From Anisus vortex (lineage: Eukaryota; Mollusca; Gastropoda; Planorbidae), in NCBI GenBank assembly GCA_949126835.1, contig OX421502.1, positions 39,560,563-39,624,562 of the forward strand: 64,000 bases of DNA. The letters run 5' to 3'. Positions 44,829-58,700 of this stretch are shown in pieces. A model generated the notes under the pieces. That model had not been told where the DNA came from, made no database searches, and saw only the letters and a program-made list of their open reading frames with translations. How positions within the stretch are numbered: position 1 is the stretch's first letter; every line of letters starts with the position of its first letter. A program made the position numbers and the translations under genes.

Positions 44829-45045
44829 TTTGGTCCATATAGCTGGTGACGCGGCGCTCACAATACGATGGGATGGTGTGGCCAGCACAATGCCAAGATG
44901 ACTCTACGCCACCCTCCCTAATTGTAAGGCACCCAGCAGAGCTAAGCAGATACAGGAACGCGATTCCAAACCTTAAGAAAAATTCTGACCTAGTAATTTG
45001 GTTATTGTGACCGGGTCATTAGGGAACCGCTGGCTGAACCGAATG
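44829..45045 (-). mobile_element. SINE family B, diverged copy 6
   Basis: Recognisable by TGGTGTGGCCAGCACAATGC, GGCACCCAGCAGAGCT and the overall order of blocks, but the B box is lost. Older than the other copies. Confidence 0.6.
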
Positions 45046-45793
45046 ACTTACATTTATATATATATTTAAAATATATATGCCAAGCACGCAGTGACCAGTC
45101 CATTGCTATCTCTATATAATAATACGTTATGTTATCGCCTTCAACTGGACGAAACTCCCCACCCACATTTCTTGCCCCCACAACACAGCCTTGTCAATGT
45201 TATCACACGATCAGGCACTCAATGAAACCCCCAAAAACATAGACCCGTTACTACATCCGTGACATCTTAATACCAGGAGATAAGGGGCGCGGGCTGGTTG
45301 GGATATAAAACTGATAAACCCCAGGGTTCACGTCAGGGCCTTCGAAAGCTTTATCCCTCCCCTCCCCCCCCTGCCCCATCAGAACTGTCAGTCAAAGCCC
45401 AGCCACCGTGTGCGATCGCCAGGCGTAACGGGTGGTGGAACCTACAGGGGCGTCACCTTTATTCATTATAGAAAATAAGTCAAGGGAGGGGCCCAGGGGT
45501 TTAACAAGATAAACAACAACAACAACACGAAAACTCCATCTTGGCTAATCCAGAGTATACATTCTCAAAATCGTGTTTTCTTTTTCATTTAGCAGTTTGT
45601 CACGTTTACCGATTTAAAGATATCAAATGTTTATTGTTATTATAACTCATAGTCTAGCTAGATCTAAGCCTAGAAGGCCACTGTAGACAAATGACAATAA
45701 AAACCATTTTTTGAACACTTCAAAAAGAATTGATAGCCTATTGTGATTTACAAGCTTCATAGTTATTACTTTGTATTGATTTTATTTGATTTA
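45046..45793. other. Intron sequence without recognised genes
   Basis: TA-rich near 45055-45075, a poly(C) run near 45360, otherwise nothing recognised. Confidence 0.5.
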
Positions 45794-45873
45794 TTAACCC
45801 TTCCCGTACCGACCTACTTTCCCATGCACACCTTCAGTCCCGCTATATACGCGCCCGGGACTGTAAGGGTTAA
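45794..45873 (-). mobile_element. piggyBac-like micro-MITE, copy 2 (80 bp)
   Basis: Inverted partner of 25986-26066: TTAA, CCCTTCCCGTACCGACCTAC, then CGCTATATACGCGCCCGGGA and GTAAGGG, TTAA. Confidence 0.75.
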
Positions 45874-46726
45874 CGCACCTCTACTGTCATTTTTTTTTCT
45901 TTTAGAAACTGGGTGGGTGAGGTTTAACAAGAAGTTTACAGTAAGGCGGTAAAATAATAGGGAACGCTATGGTGCTTTTTGATGTCCTTCTTTGGAGAAG
46001 CAGACTACACGAGCCGTGTCGAGGGCTTTTTCTGTAGCGTTATTTTCTTTACTTCTTACGCCTTATATTCATCAAAAAATGTAAGGAAGTACTTACTAGT
46101 TACGATATTGCAGTAGATCCGGAATTTATACGAAATAACAGAAGGTGGTTAAAGTATATATTAATGAGTAATTGAGAGTATATGCGGCGTATTCACATGT
46201 ATAATCAGTAAAGTATATATTGGTGTGTATTTCACAGTATAATAATATGCGCTGTATTTACATGTAAACTCAGTATATATGGTATAGTGTATTGTTAGCG
46301 TTTTCTACAAAAATAATTCCTGACCGGAATATTTGCATGATTATATTTCGTGACCCGCGAACGTTTACCAACATATTGCACATACGTATGATTATGTGGA
46401 GGAAGGAATAAGGGCAACAGTACCCGTTTCGCCAAGCCCGGTGTCCTGATGACCAGTCCTATAGTCTGATATTTGTACTACCGGTCGAAAGTGCATTTAT
46501 ATGAGTTAATGCCACCTCGTTTATGATCTGAGAGAATTCCTTGGGGAGGGGGTGCTACGGGATACTTATTAATTCCCCTTCAGCGGCATGCCAGGGACAG
46601 GATCTCAAAGGTGTGGATGAATTGACGCCACTTTTCCTTTTTTTTTACACGTTACGCCCTGGACTCGAGAGCCGAGAGGAGGGCTCCTCTGCAGTAAAAG
46701 ACCTTAATAAATTCAGCAGTGCGTAC

Positions 46727-46908
46727 CTCAACAGAGGCGTAGTAGGCGGGCTCCACGCTCTGGGGGATGTTGTCGTTCACATCCGCCACGTCGATCAGGA
46801 CCTCCAGCCGGGCGAACTTGGGCACCAGGGCTCTGTCCTGCGCCAGGATCGTCAACCAGTAGTGGGGGGTCGTCTCCCTGTCCAGGACTTGGCTAGTGCG
46901 GATGGTAC
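46727..46908 (-). CDS. FAT-like cadherin, exon (first seen)
   Basis: A 182-bp minus-strand exon with a pyrimidine-rich acceptor TTTCACCAG and donor GTACGCAC. It starts in phase 1 (two bases of a Gly codon) and has 60 codons: TIRTSQVLDRETTPHYWLTI, then LAQDRALVPKFARLEVLIDV, then ADVNDNIPQSVEPAYYASVE. LDRE, A-x-D and DVNDN-x-P are calcium-binding cadherin motifs; DVNDN marks the linker to the next repeat. The YWLT...EPxYY stretch is like the FAT1-3 class. It ends in phase 0 and joins in frame to the exon at 44079. The preceding exon, which must end in phase 1, was not found up to 64000. In vertebrate FAT genes a very long exon encodes the N-terminal repeats; whether the same holds here cannot be seen. 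Confidence 0.92.
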
Positions 46909-47170
46909 CTGGTGAAACGAGAAAACAAAATATTTGTAACACATGAAATACTTGTAAATAGCTATGATGCATTTGAAAGATTCATGATTTTTACAAAGTA
47001 AATAATGTGTGAATGTCTTTATCTATTGAGTTATTTAGCAGGTTTATAAAGGTAAGCCCCATGAAAGAGAAAAACATATTTGCTAAGCCCAATGCTAAAG
47101 AATGAGCAACGACAGTGTAAGTTAAAAAAAAAAATAATTGTAAATGATATTACTACAATAAAAGTTGGCA

Positions 47171-47206
<36 letters not shown>

Positions 47207-50200
47207 CAGCGGGGGGGGGGGGGGGGATGCCTTTATTTCAACTCCTAATACTCCAGCATCGGAACCCGAAATGGAGATGAGCAGGAAGTGTCGTTCATAG
47301 TTGGGGGTTACTGTTACCGAATTTCGTGTTTCTACTTTCTACAGCCATGTCCCCCCCCCCCCCCCCCCCCCACCTGTCAATTGCCAGCATCAATCATATT
47401 ATGGTAAATTGTATGAAAATGTATCTTAACCATACAACCTATTGACAATATTGTAAGAAATTGCTTTAAAAAAATATATTTGGATGTTTTGTAAGAAAGA
47501 CAGTAACACAAGAAGGCATGTTGTTGATTTTGAAAACTTTGAAGTGACGGGGGGGGGGGGGGGGGCTGTTCAAACCCGCGCCTTTACTTCATGTTGCCAA
47601 TAGACAACCACCACAAAAATGCTTCAAAGAAGTCTTTTGTCATGGTTGACGTAACTTTTATCTTTTTCCATCGCCCCACCCCCTTAAACCCAGAACATCA
47701 AAGATATGAGTGTATGTATGACAAGTGGGTTACACAGTTACACGGAAAGGGGGATTGCATTTATAAATCAAAGAAAATATGTTTCTGTGAATTGCGCAGT
47801 AAGAAAAGAAGAGGGCGATGAATTGCAGCAACCCCTTTGATATAACTTGCAACAGTAAGCCAGAGAAAGAGAGAGAGAGAAAGAGAGAGAGAGAGTGGGA
47901 GAGAGAGAGAATCAGTATAGGGAGAAAACTATTGGAGGCACGTAGAATGAAATGAGGAAGTGACAGAAATATACGTGTGTATCCATAATATTGAAATCAA
48001 TTTGTACAATTATATTAGGAGGGAAGATAGAGTTATTGAGTGGGTTTATAGCCAACATATTAGATCTGGTTAGTGTGTGTGGTGTGTGTGGTTTGTTTTC
48101 TATGGGGTCAGGACGACCCCGAACTATTGCACCCCTCTCTCTCCCCAAGCTCTGGTGGTAACAAGAGATTATTTTTTTTAAGACAAAAAAAAGGTGGGAG
48201 GGGCGAGGGGTCAGGTGGAAATTATTCTATCCTCGCTATCTGATTAATATCCTGATAACAGATCCCCCCACCCACAAATAAATGGGGTTTATCCAAGAAA
48301 CAAGCAGGTTACTATATGCATTGTCTTCGCCACAGAAATCGTTTGTAAGTCGAGACAAGAAAAAATACATTACTTGGATAACACACCGATAATCCCTTAT
48401 ATAGAGAAAACAATAACACTTTATTTATTGTTGTGTTGTTGTTGTTTGTTGGCTATTAGTTTCACCAACAACTCACACAATGCATACGCACAAACACACA
48501 CGCCCAAAAGCATACGCTGCGTCTCCCTCTGCGCCAGTACTACTACAACTGTCTTTTAAAAAATGTCTTAAAGAATTTAATTATCCCCCTCCCCCCCCCC
48601 CCCCCCCAAGAAATATACACTCTCTCTCAATAACTCTCTCGTGCATTCAGTAAGTAAGTAAAAAGCGAGGGCAGAAATGAACATGTAAAACGAGTGAAAG
48701 GGAGGAGGATGGTTTGTGTGGATGTGGAAGGAGGAGAGAGGGGCCATAAGGAGTGAAATTCTATTTTTCAGTAAGCATTCGGTAACTCAATTTGACTTAA
48801 TATTTTATTGCTAAAGAGAAAAGAAACCATGAACCGAGGAAATTGGTGAACAAAAGATTCCCTGGAGAATTTGACCAAGACGGTCATGAGCTGGGAATGC
48901 ACAGTTTTAAGACGCCTGGTCTAGCTTATATCAGCATTAATCGGCGCCAATGAAGAACCCGCCCCGCCCCCCCCCCCCCCGCCCCCGGGGTCATTCACAA
49001 TAAAATATAGCTGACCGCAGTGGTTTTTAGTGTTTAGTGACATAAAGAGTTGGACATCCAAGCAAGGGACAAGTAAACGGGCAAAAAGTCCCGGAAGCGA
49101 GACGTTTCCAAAAATGTCCATACACTGACCTCCAAGGGGTAGCCCGCTGCGTTAAATAGCTTACCGTCTCCCCAGCTTTGTTTGTTTAATTTTAATTTAC
49201 GTAATCATTTATAATGCCCCCAGCGTTTTACATAGTCATGTGTTGTGTTCAATAGAGCCATGTGTTGTGTTAAATAAAGCCATGTGTTAAGTATATTGTA
49301 TGAGCTAAATGTTTCGATATTTTCACGTTCTAGATCTGTGTTTAATGTAGGCTATATCTTTTCTTTTAGATATCCGTGCATTGTGTTTAATATAATCATA
49401 TATTGAGTTTCATAAGTATGTCGAGACCAGGAAGACGCGAGGAGATCTATTTTTAGATATATTTTCCTTGGCCGAGGCGAAAGCGAGGTAATAAACTCTA
49501 TAAGAGTTAGTCTTTGATTCCAGCTAGAAAGGAAGAAGAAAAAGAAGTGAAGCTTTCTCAAAATGTTTACACAAGTAGTTCTAATTGGCCAATCTAAAAA
49601 CAGAAAACTACAAAGAAACGAGCACGTGTGCAGGATGATAATTTCTTTCTTCTTTAACAATGTTTTAACATTCTTACCGTTTTTCTAAGAACTTTTAACA
49701 ATGTTTTAACAATCTTTCCGTTCTCTAAGACAGACTCTTGCTAACATTGCTCTTTGGGGAAAGTATATATGTATATACATATTTATCTATAAAATTATAA
49801 ATAAATACATACATTTATGCGTCTATGTGAACGGGTGAGGGAGTTAGGGAGGGAGAGAGAGAGGCAGTATAAGGGTGTAAGTTGTAATTAGAATGCACGT
49901 TGGGGAAGGCAGAGAGTGAAGTGATTAGATTAAAGGGTGCATCGCTCATCAAAAAGGTTCCATTAAAATTCAGTTTTCAGAATTCAATGCATATAAGAAA
50001 ATAATACAAGGATATTCCATTAGGATTCCCTGAACAAAGATAACACACACACACACACAAACAAAGTATGTTCGGTCTTGAGATGGAGAAAAGAGAACAT
50101 AGTAAACTATAATCTAAACATAATTCTAAACTCTAAACTAAATACTAAACCAAATGACATTTTTTTTTAAACTAAACCATAAACTTAATTCTAAGCTCTT

Positions 50201-50791
50201 AATTAAATCTCAACTAAACTAACCACTAAATTATCATTTAAATTCTAAACAAAATTCTAAATTCTTAACCAAATAGTAAATTTTCAACAGAATCTAAATT
50301 CTAAACTAATCTCTAAAAAAAACTTGAAGACACAAGAACTCTTTCTAACGTAAGAAAAAAACAACATCCCAAACATAGCGTCCGTGCAATGCATCTATAT
50401 CGATTACGTATTTCTGGAATTGCTGTGGCGATCAATGATCAATTATTGATACGCCCGATCGATAACACTATATTATCTTGGGACGTCAGTGCCAGGGGTC
50501 CAGACGCCGCGGCCCAGTGGCCAGACGAGGAAACTTTCCGTAAAAACTAACGGCTGTGTTGGAGTTTACAGATTGGATCTCGGGACTTGTTTGAAATGGA
50601 GATGACAGGGTCGAATGGACAGACAGGCACAGTGTGTGTGTGTGGGGGGGGGGGGGATGAATGTGACAGAATGATCAATGAGTATATTGTCTTGCAGTCT
50701 GGATATAAACATGTTGACTACCTTCAGAACCCAAACTACAACAACACACAAGATTTACATAATATTTATGTTTATTTCTTATTGCCAATAT
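46909..50791. other. No recognised exon; simple repeats
   Basis: Likely upstream intron of the cadherin gene. Contains (TA)n at 47175-47202 followed by poly(G), poly(C) at about 47347-47371, poly(G) near 47550, GA-repeats at 47865-47910, poly(C) near 48588-48607 and 48967, three copies of a 27-bp CATGTGTTGTGTT-type repeat near 49240-49290, and an ACTAAA-rich stretch at 50105-50320. Confidence 0.55.
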
Positions 50792-50855
50792 ACTGGTGAA
50801 CTCTGCTTCACATGTCATATGGATCACTTTGGTCCGACGGGATTATTTACTATAG
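50792..50855 (+). mobile_element. SINE family B fragment, copy 7
   Basis: Only the 3' end is kept: GGTGAACTCTGCTTCACATG to TTTGGTCCGACGGGATTATT. Confidence 0.7.
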
Positions 50856-52705
50856 CTAAGTAAATCAACAAAACTAATTTAAATGTATGAACTTATTAAA
50901 AAACAAATAATAAGAAGAACAATGAGAAATAATGTGCGATAAAACAGAAAGAAGTGGGCATTACTCTTTTTTTTGTTTGTTTCAATTTAAAAAATCATCA
51001 CTGTAGTATTATAGCTTTAGATTTTATTTCATCAAAAAATGGGCGTTTGATACTTCTTCCACCCTTACGCGTTGTAATGCATGGTGGACTGAAGTTAGAA
51101 GGTATTTGTTTGACGTAAATGCAGTCCTGTTGATATAGTACACGTCTTTTCAATGTCCTGGGATTGTGTGGCATGTCGGTAACTATGTGCCATTTTCCAG
51201 AGTCTTCGAGCCCTCGGAAAGCTCATCCAATGTTGTAAAGATATCGGTAATGGTTGATTCCATATACTAAATTTGAAACAGTTATAACTGTTAATTAAAA
51301 CAAAATTGAGATAACCTGGTGTTATCTTACTTATATGTTACGGACGCTCCTATTATAAAGAATATTATTGCGTTCTACGCTTATCCGTGGTCTAATTTTG
51401 ATTAGTGTTTTAAATGATGTTAAGTTACTGGTTTTCCTGGTTTACCAGGTTTGTTCAGGCAACCCATTACATGCCCAGATGCCACTCGCGAAGAAAGAAT
51501 ACTCATATGCATTTGTTCTCGCATAAGAGATAAGAAACGTGCTTTTGTTCTTATGTTCATCTAAACTTTGTAACAGGTTGTTAACTTGTTATTCTGTCGT
51601 ATTTTTAAGTTAGACTTTAATGTCTCATGTCGTATTATTACTACTTTACTCTTTACCCTTCTGTCCTCTAGTGACTAGTGTTTCTAGGTTTATGTAATGA
51701 TGAATGGCATAGCGTCTATCTATAGGGGAAGAGCAGTTGGCATACAGTTTTGTTTACGAGTACAAAAGTGAAGTTGGGGGGAGGAGGGTTGTTGAGTGGG
51801 TGAGAGCTACTTTTGATGGGAAAATGGTTTAAATGGGAAGAAAATTACTCCGCGATGACGTCATTTTCCATAAATATTAATGCCATCAAGGGGAGGCTAG
51901 AAATATCTTCAAAAAAAGGAATCTTCTGTACAGAAAAGTCTTTTTCATCCTTAAGGGAAATTTCCGTTGTCTAGAAATGATAAGCCTTGGCGGTAAACAA
52001 ACCCAGAGGTCTTCAGAAGTGTCTGTATTCCTTTCTCCTTCTTTCTCTCGTTCATTCGGAATAAACCGAACCATTTGATAGCCTTCAGATGTTTCCATAG
52101 CGAGGTGGTCTTCTATTTTTAGCATCACATTCCACATTGCTCTTTTTCCCTTCTTGCTATTGGGTGGGTTTGCGGCCTGCGAGGGCACTGTTCATCCAAA
52201 ACAATGTCCCGGTCTAAATATCAATTATAAGCATGATAAAAAGTTTAGTGCTCGTTTTAGCTGTCGAGGGTCATTAATACAAATTATTGCAAACATAAAA
52301 TCGAGTCATGAAAATGTAATGAAATGAATATTATTGTATTTCAGGCCCATCAACATGGAAGGTTTTATAAGATTTTTTAACGTTGTTGTCATGTTTTTCT
52401 TATATCCATTTTATTGTTCTTAATTCTTTAAATTCTGAGGTAATGTAGGCTAATGATAATGTAATGATAAGTAATGAAAACATGTTTTAAACAGGTTTCC
52501 GTCAGTTCGAAGTGCACAGTGTGCTATTTCTTCCAGTCTGTGCAATGATATGTATTTGTAGCATTCTGTGCACTTGGGTGTTTTTATACACGTCTATGCA
52601 CTTGAATATATTTATGATTATGCATGTTATATATTTTATTTTATTATTTTTCATTTATACATATTTGTCTTTCATTCGCTGTCTGTACTATGTCTGTAAC
52701 TGTTG
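50856..52705. other. No recognised gene
   Basis: AT-rich, with short unconvincing ORFs only. Confidence 0.5.
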
Positions 52706-52775
52706 ACAGCGCATAGAACTGTTCCCAACGGGATATGCGCTATACAAGTCTTATTATTATTATTATTATCATTAT
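52706..52775 (+). mobile_element. SINE family D fragment
   Basis: CAGCGCATAGAACTGTTCCC, GGGATATGCGCTATACAAG and (TTA)n, matching 19778-19837. The 3' motif GCGCTATA resembles that of families A and C. Confidence 0.7.
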
Positions 52776-55700
52776 ATTGATATAAAGAGGTGTTTAGGAA
52801 ATAGAATGGACTATAGTGGATAGCAGATGTTATAGTTATAGTTATAGTGATAGAAAGTGTTATAGGCTTTGGAAAAAAATGTGCTACTAAGGAATTTTTG
52901 AATTCACAGCTATTACCCGTTAACTCTGCGCGTATTTTATTTAACACGTTAGCACAAAAGAATTTCAAGGTTCTGCCCATACAAAGGTATAGTAGGCTAT
53001 CGTTTGTTTCTGCCCCCCCCCCCCCTTAACCAATGCTGTTTTAAACATGCCTCCCCCTACACACCTTACCCTAGAGAAAACCTTAAAATGGGGTCAATCT
53101 ACAAACCGCCTCTTTACTCTTTACCACCCCTTCCCTTCCCTCCCTCCCCTCCTTTCATTCACTCCACCTTTACCGTTCCATCTTCCTGGACCAATCCAGG
53201 TCATTAGGTCGATCCGATTCCGAGGATAAACAGGAAGCCCAGCATGTGCCTGCTCAAAGTTATCTATAATGGGAAATCAGGCGCGCCCCCAAATTGACGA
53301 AGCAACAATAGGCGGGCGCCCCATTGCAGGAATGTGCTTCCGATGTAAATCTCCGGCATAGTTTCAGAAATCGATCAGCTGATCAGAACTGACGAGTGTA
53401 TCAGCGTTCAAAGATAGGCCGAGGCTTAGGCGAGTGCATAATGCTTTTAATTTTTTTAAACTCCACAGTATCGTTAAAATTGAAATGATATGTATATGCA
53501 ATGATTGTGGGTTCTGCTGAATGTGATACGCCATATTTACCGCCATATTTACCGCAATATTTACCGCAATATTTACCGGTAGTCCTAAATCTTATCACAT
53601 ATCATGAAATTCTGTGAATTTCTTCTATCATAAGTGTGTCGGTTTACTGCAGATATAAAAGCACTGAATGAATGGTAATGTTAGAATGGCAACCAGGAGA
53701 ATATTCAATTGGTTTTTCAAGTAAACATAGGTTACATACACATAACATATTGACTAAGTTTCCAAGCTACAAAGCCAACACTTGATAGATAGAATGGCCT
53801 TTAAAGATATTAAATCATAACAAAATATACATACCGTAAGGTGGGGGGGGGGGAGTGCGTTATTGACATTTCATATGTTCCAAAATAAGACATCAATATA
53901 CGACATCGTTTTAAAAATGTAAATGAAACAAATTCACCGTTTCAGCTCCCCCCCCCCCTCGCCTTTTCCAAATCTTTTCGACCCTCGCATTAGTCTCAAG
54001 TGAGATGGGTGCAAATTATTTCCAATTCCACACTAAGAAGATCAAAACGAAAGCAGATTTTTATTTCCTTCGGTAAAAGTTCAAGACGCCATCATGGAGA
54101 GCCGTGTTCAAATAGCTGTATAGTACTTGAGTTGCGCATGCGCGTCACAATGTCCTTAAGTCTGTGTGCTTATGACTCACTTCAGCCCGGTCAGTTGAAG
54201 ACGGTGAGTGCACAGATTTAAAATGCACCCAACAGAAATGTAACGGTGGGATGGACCAGCGTTTGATGAAAGTAAGGGGGAGGTGGGGGTGGGGGCACGG
54301 TGAGGGAGGGGGGAGTGGGATCGAAAAAGTCAGAAAGTTCTGCGCATGGTTTTGTATGGTTAGAAAAAACAAGGCTCTATATTATATATGTTATTGCTAT
54401 TTTGGCAATACGAAAAGGGGAATAATTCGAATTTTCCCTGCATTATCCAATTAGAAATGTAGTGTCAGAGAAAAAGAGTGTTGTGGAGAGAGAAAGGGGG
54501 ATAGAGGGAGATTGGAGAGAGAGAGAGATATATATAGAGAAAGAGAGAGAGATAGAGAAAGAGAGAGAGAGAGAAAGAGAGAGAGTAGAGCATTAAAAAA
54601 TATTCAACAATGGGCCGTTATTCATCTGCTTTCTTTCATCGTTAGGGAAATCTTACTTTCAACGTTCCATATTATTTGCTAGTTTGGCCAGTGATACCCG
54701 GATGAACGCGCGTAGTCGGCGAATGAAAGCCGCAACCCAGGGTTGGTCTCGAAAACTTGTAGACCTCACTTGAACCGATTCAACCGAAGACTATTTACTA
54801 CTGTCACTACGACAACCTAGAACTTACTTAGTGAATTGAACAAGATTGATGAGTAAAAGAAAAACCTAAATTTACAAAAGAACTGATTCAAATTTTTGTA
54901 TGTTAAGCACACTTAGCTCAACATCTCTGCATGATATATTCAACAAGAGGGAAAAGAAAGCGAAGATTGTTAATAGAAATTTTCGAATATTATACGGATA
55001 TAGTAAAATGTCTCAAAAGTATAAAGAAAACCCCGACAGTTAGATTAACGTCAAATTTCTTTTTGAAAATAAAACTTGATGAACATCTCATAGCATTTCG
55101 GACACTTTACTCGTAAATCTTATCTTATATATTACATATATCATTGAGAGTTCATTTACATACAGCTTCTTATACAAATTCATAAATTTTTTCTTCATCT
55201 CAACGTGATCTTGAGTCGAAAAGTTTTAGTACGCCAATATCTAGATCTAGTTATAAATCTCCAACCATTCTTTCCTTGTTAAATCTGTCCCAACATTCTA
55301 CTAATGGCAAATCAGTTAAATGCTATTTTAACCTACTGGAACTAATGACACACACATAACCCGACTATCTTAACTGTCAAAATGTCTATAATGTCCCACT
55401 CCTGAATGGTTTACTGCGGTTTCACGGCAACCTCCATCGAAACATCAGTGGTTCCCCAAACCACGACCCGAGGACCCTATTTGACCCGACAAGATTCTAT
55501 ATCAGGTCAACCAGGGCTAAATACGAGATATATGCAGAGTGCTTTGGAATTCTTTAAAATGTTATAAACTTAGGGAGGAACTTCCTAAGACTCCCAAATA
55601 TTGTTAAAATAACATGAGCTTGACTTTTGTCTTAAAAAGTATGAGGACCTTTGATCACAATACTGCTACACTAAACTTACGAAATCGGGAGTCTTTATCC

Positions 55701-58700
55701 TCGAGCTAAAGAAAAACAAGTCAAACTGGGTAGAAAACATGGAGCCCTGGTACGTGATGTGGAGAAGGAGAGGTGGGAGAGGGGGTATAAAGGGGGCAAA
55801 TACTACGCCCCGCATAGTGTCCCGGCCATCAATCTCCAGCGTGTCAACTTCAGCCCTGGTACTTTGTTTTGACGCCCAGTAATCCATTTTTTGACACACG
55901 TAAAGGCGTCCCTCGCCATGCTCTCGTCGAGTGCTGTGGTCTTGAAGCTACAAAACTTGGCTCTTATTGTGTATATTGTTGTTTGTTTTCTGATGTCTTT
56001 TTTGTTTTCTAACACAGTAACAATAACAGTAACAACAACACTTCCGTCTCGTCAGCAAGCATCGTGTGACTCGCGCTCTCGGACGAGTTGTACTCAACTG
56101 TTGAGCTCTACAGCGAGAGCTCTGAAAAAAACAACGTTCTTGCAAGTTTTGTTTTTCATGTTTCCAGCGATGGTGATCAATTCTATGTTATGTTTTTGTG
56201 CAAATATTGTTCGTTTTTTACTGCCTTGGTATTTAGAAAGCTTGCGGAATGTATCACACATACAAAAGAAAACCATTGTGTGAGAGAGAGAGAGAAATAA
56301 TAACCTAAACCACCGTCTCGTAGTGCATAAAGGGAATGATCTCCCCCCCCCCCTGCTCACCCCTTTTACAATAATTATGTTATGACATTTCCAAATTCAA
56401 CAATGTTGTCGTATTCCGTGCACACCAAGACACGCCTAAAAATAATTCCGAGGCGACGACGGGGTGCCAAAAGAAAACAAATCATGGGGAGAAGTGGAAG
56501 AGAATAATGTATGCATACTCGAAAGACTCCCCTCCTACCCTTTTTTTTAATTTTTTTTTTAGCCGAAATAATTTTGACACCGTTACACAAAGAGAAAGAA
56601 TGCGTCCCCACCTCCAAACACACAAATATACACCGATATAATGAAAGTATCAATTATCGATTCTTCCATAGATACTTTGTAAACAGACCAAATGTTCCGA
56701 TATGCTTCTGGAATGTTTATATGAAAACATAATAATATTCATACACCAAGAAACGAGGAAATAGCGAGGGCGGCCATTAAGAATCAGTGACATGTTGACC
56801 TAAACATGACATTCTAAACACGTGTATGAAACAACAAAGCCTGCATACCTAGCAGACGATCAGATCGAGATTCATAGATTACTTAGCCGCGCACGTCTTC
56901 CTGTAGGGAGGGGGCAAGGAGGGGCGGCATTTCTTTAGGGCTCGTTTAACTACGGTAATTGTCCAGAAACTCTTTAGAGAATTGGTCTACCGGATACCCC
57001 CCCTCACCCCCCCCCCCCCCACCGAGACATACACCTATGAAACTAGAAACGGACAATTTCGGACAGGTGTATATATACAGACTGTTGATATATACAGACT
57101 GTTGATATAGTCGAGTGGAAACATTGAAATTCTCCACCGGCCCTCGCCTTCCACTCGTGACCAGCTCGTTCTTTCATCATCAATCTCCAGACATGAACAG
57201 CACCGCGTGAGATGTTTATGAACTTCAGGGCTCATTAGGGCGCCATTATCACTGCGGGATTGGGGCACTGAATACATCCCTGGGAGCGGTACGTACGTGT
57301 GCCTTTCGGGGGAGGGGAGAGCGGGCTAGGTGGGTACCCCCAGCAATCCGCCCCTCCACCCTGTAATCTCTGGCTCTTGATTTGACCCCCTCGACAGAAC
57401 ACCTTAAAATGGCTCGGGCAGAATATGGCAGAATAGGGCAGATGAAATATGTGTTTTTATATACAGCCAAGACCGGCGCGGTTAGTGTTTATGGTTAGTA
57501 CCAGATCCTCACCGAGGCCAGACACGAAGGAAGAAAAGTTCTACTATCAAAATATTTTTTTGTTTTGTAAATTTTAGATTAAAATATTTGCCTCGGTAGT
57601 GCATCTATGATGATGAAGAAATCAAAGGACGAGGTCGCGGGCAACAAGCTCATTACGTTGGGCGAACAGAAACCCAAGCACCGTAATGAATTCCAATTAG
57701 AATCATTCTGAGCATCGAGTACGTGACGCAGAATAATTTGTTCCTTTAGTGAACCTTTGAAAGAATTATAACTTTACAGAGGAACAAGTGCCTTATATTC
57801 ATAAGGTAATCAAAGAAACAAACACGTTTTCCGAATTTCTTTTATTTTTTAAAGTGTGCCGAGAATAAATAATTTGGACAGAAGTCTTCTTCGTGTGATA
57901 TACTTTAGTGCATTTAGCCGCACCTTATGATGTTCATTTATTTGTTTATATACTTTAAAATTAGTGCGTTACCTTGCATTTTTGTCACAGCAACAATTGC
58001 TAACCGAATTGACATAATATGGTTAACTTAATAATGAACTTTTTTTACACTGTCCAATTCACCAAAGATAACCAGTCCCACACGCTTTATTGCAAATTCA
58101 CAACCTGAAACCCCTTTTCTTCAACCACTCCCTCCTTTTTTTGTTAAATATAAAGTGTTGCTCACAATGGACTGGTCAGGGCAGGGGGAGGTCAGTGCAT
58201 CGAAGCGAGATGCCCAATTAATCGCTGGGAGAAGCAAAGAGCTGCAGCCGGTTTTCACTGTCCATCAGTTTATTGGCCACTGTCCGGTGACACGAGGCTA
58301 GTGGAAACTTAAGGGTGGGCCCAATAAAAGGTCAGCATTAGTCAGCCGCTCGAAGAAATCAATCTGCAGACTGATTCGGCACTCAAGAAAGGAAGAATAT
58401 CAATCTCCTGGACATAATGACGTAGCATCTCCCGAAGAAAATGAAGCGTTGTGACAATGTCGCTCAAGTAGGGGGCAGTTACCAACTGCAGACCTCAATG
58501 GCACAAACAGTAAATACATGAATCATCATGGGCCCTGGTTGGGAAATTAAAATTCCCACAAATCCATCCGTCGTTTGCCTGAAAGTTTTCTTCAAGAGAA
58601 GTGCTAACCATCGCGCATACCAATTCACCCCCTTTTTACTACATTATGTACTTTGAACACTAAACACTTCGTTCGACCAGAGAATTTATTGGCCCTCGCT

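Noticed and set aside
55666..55930. Minus-strand ORF with a weak LDLR class B-like pattern (DYWASK...EIDGRD)
   Set aside because: Only a loose match, no clear splice sites, and no neighbouring repeats.
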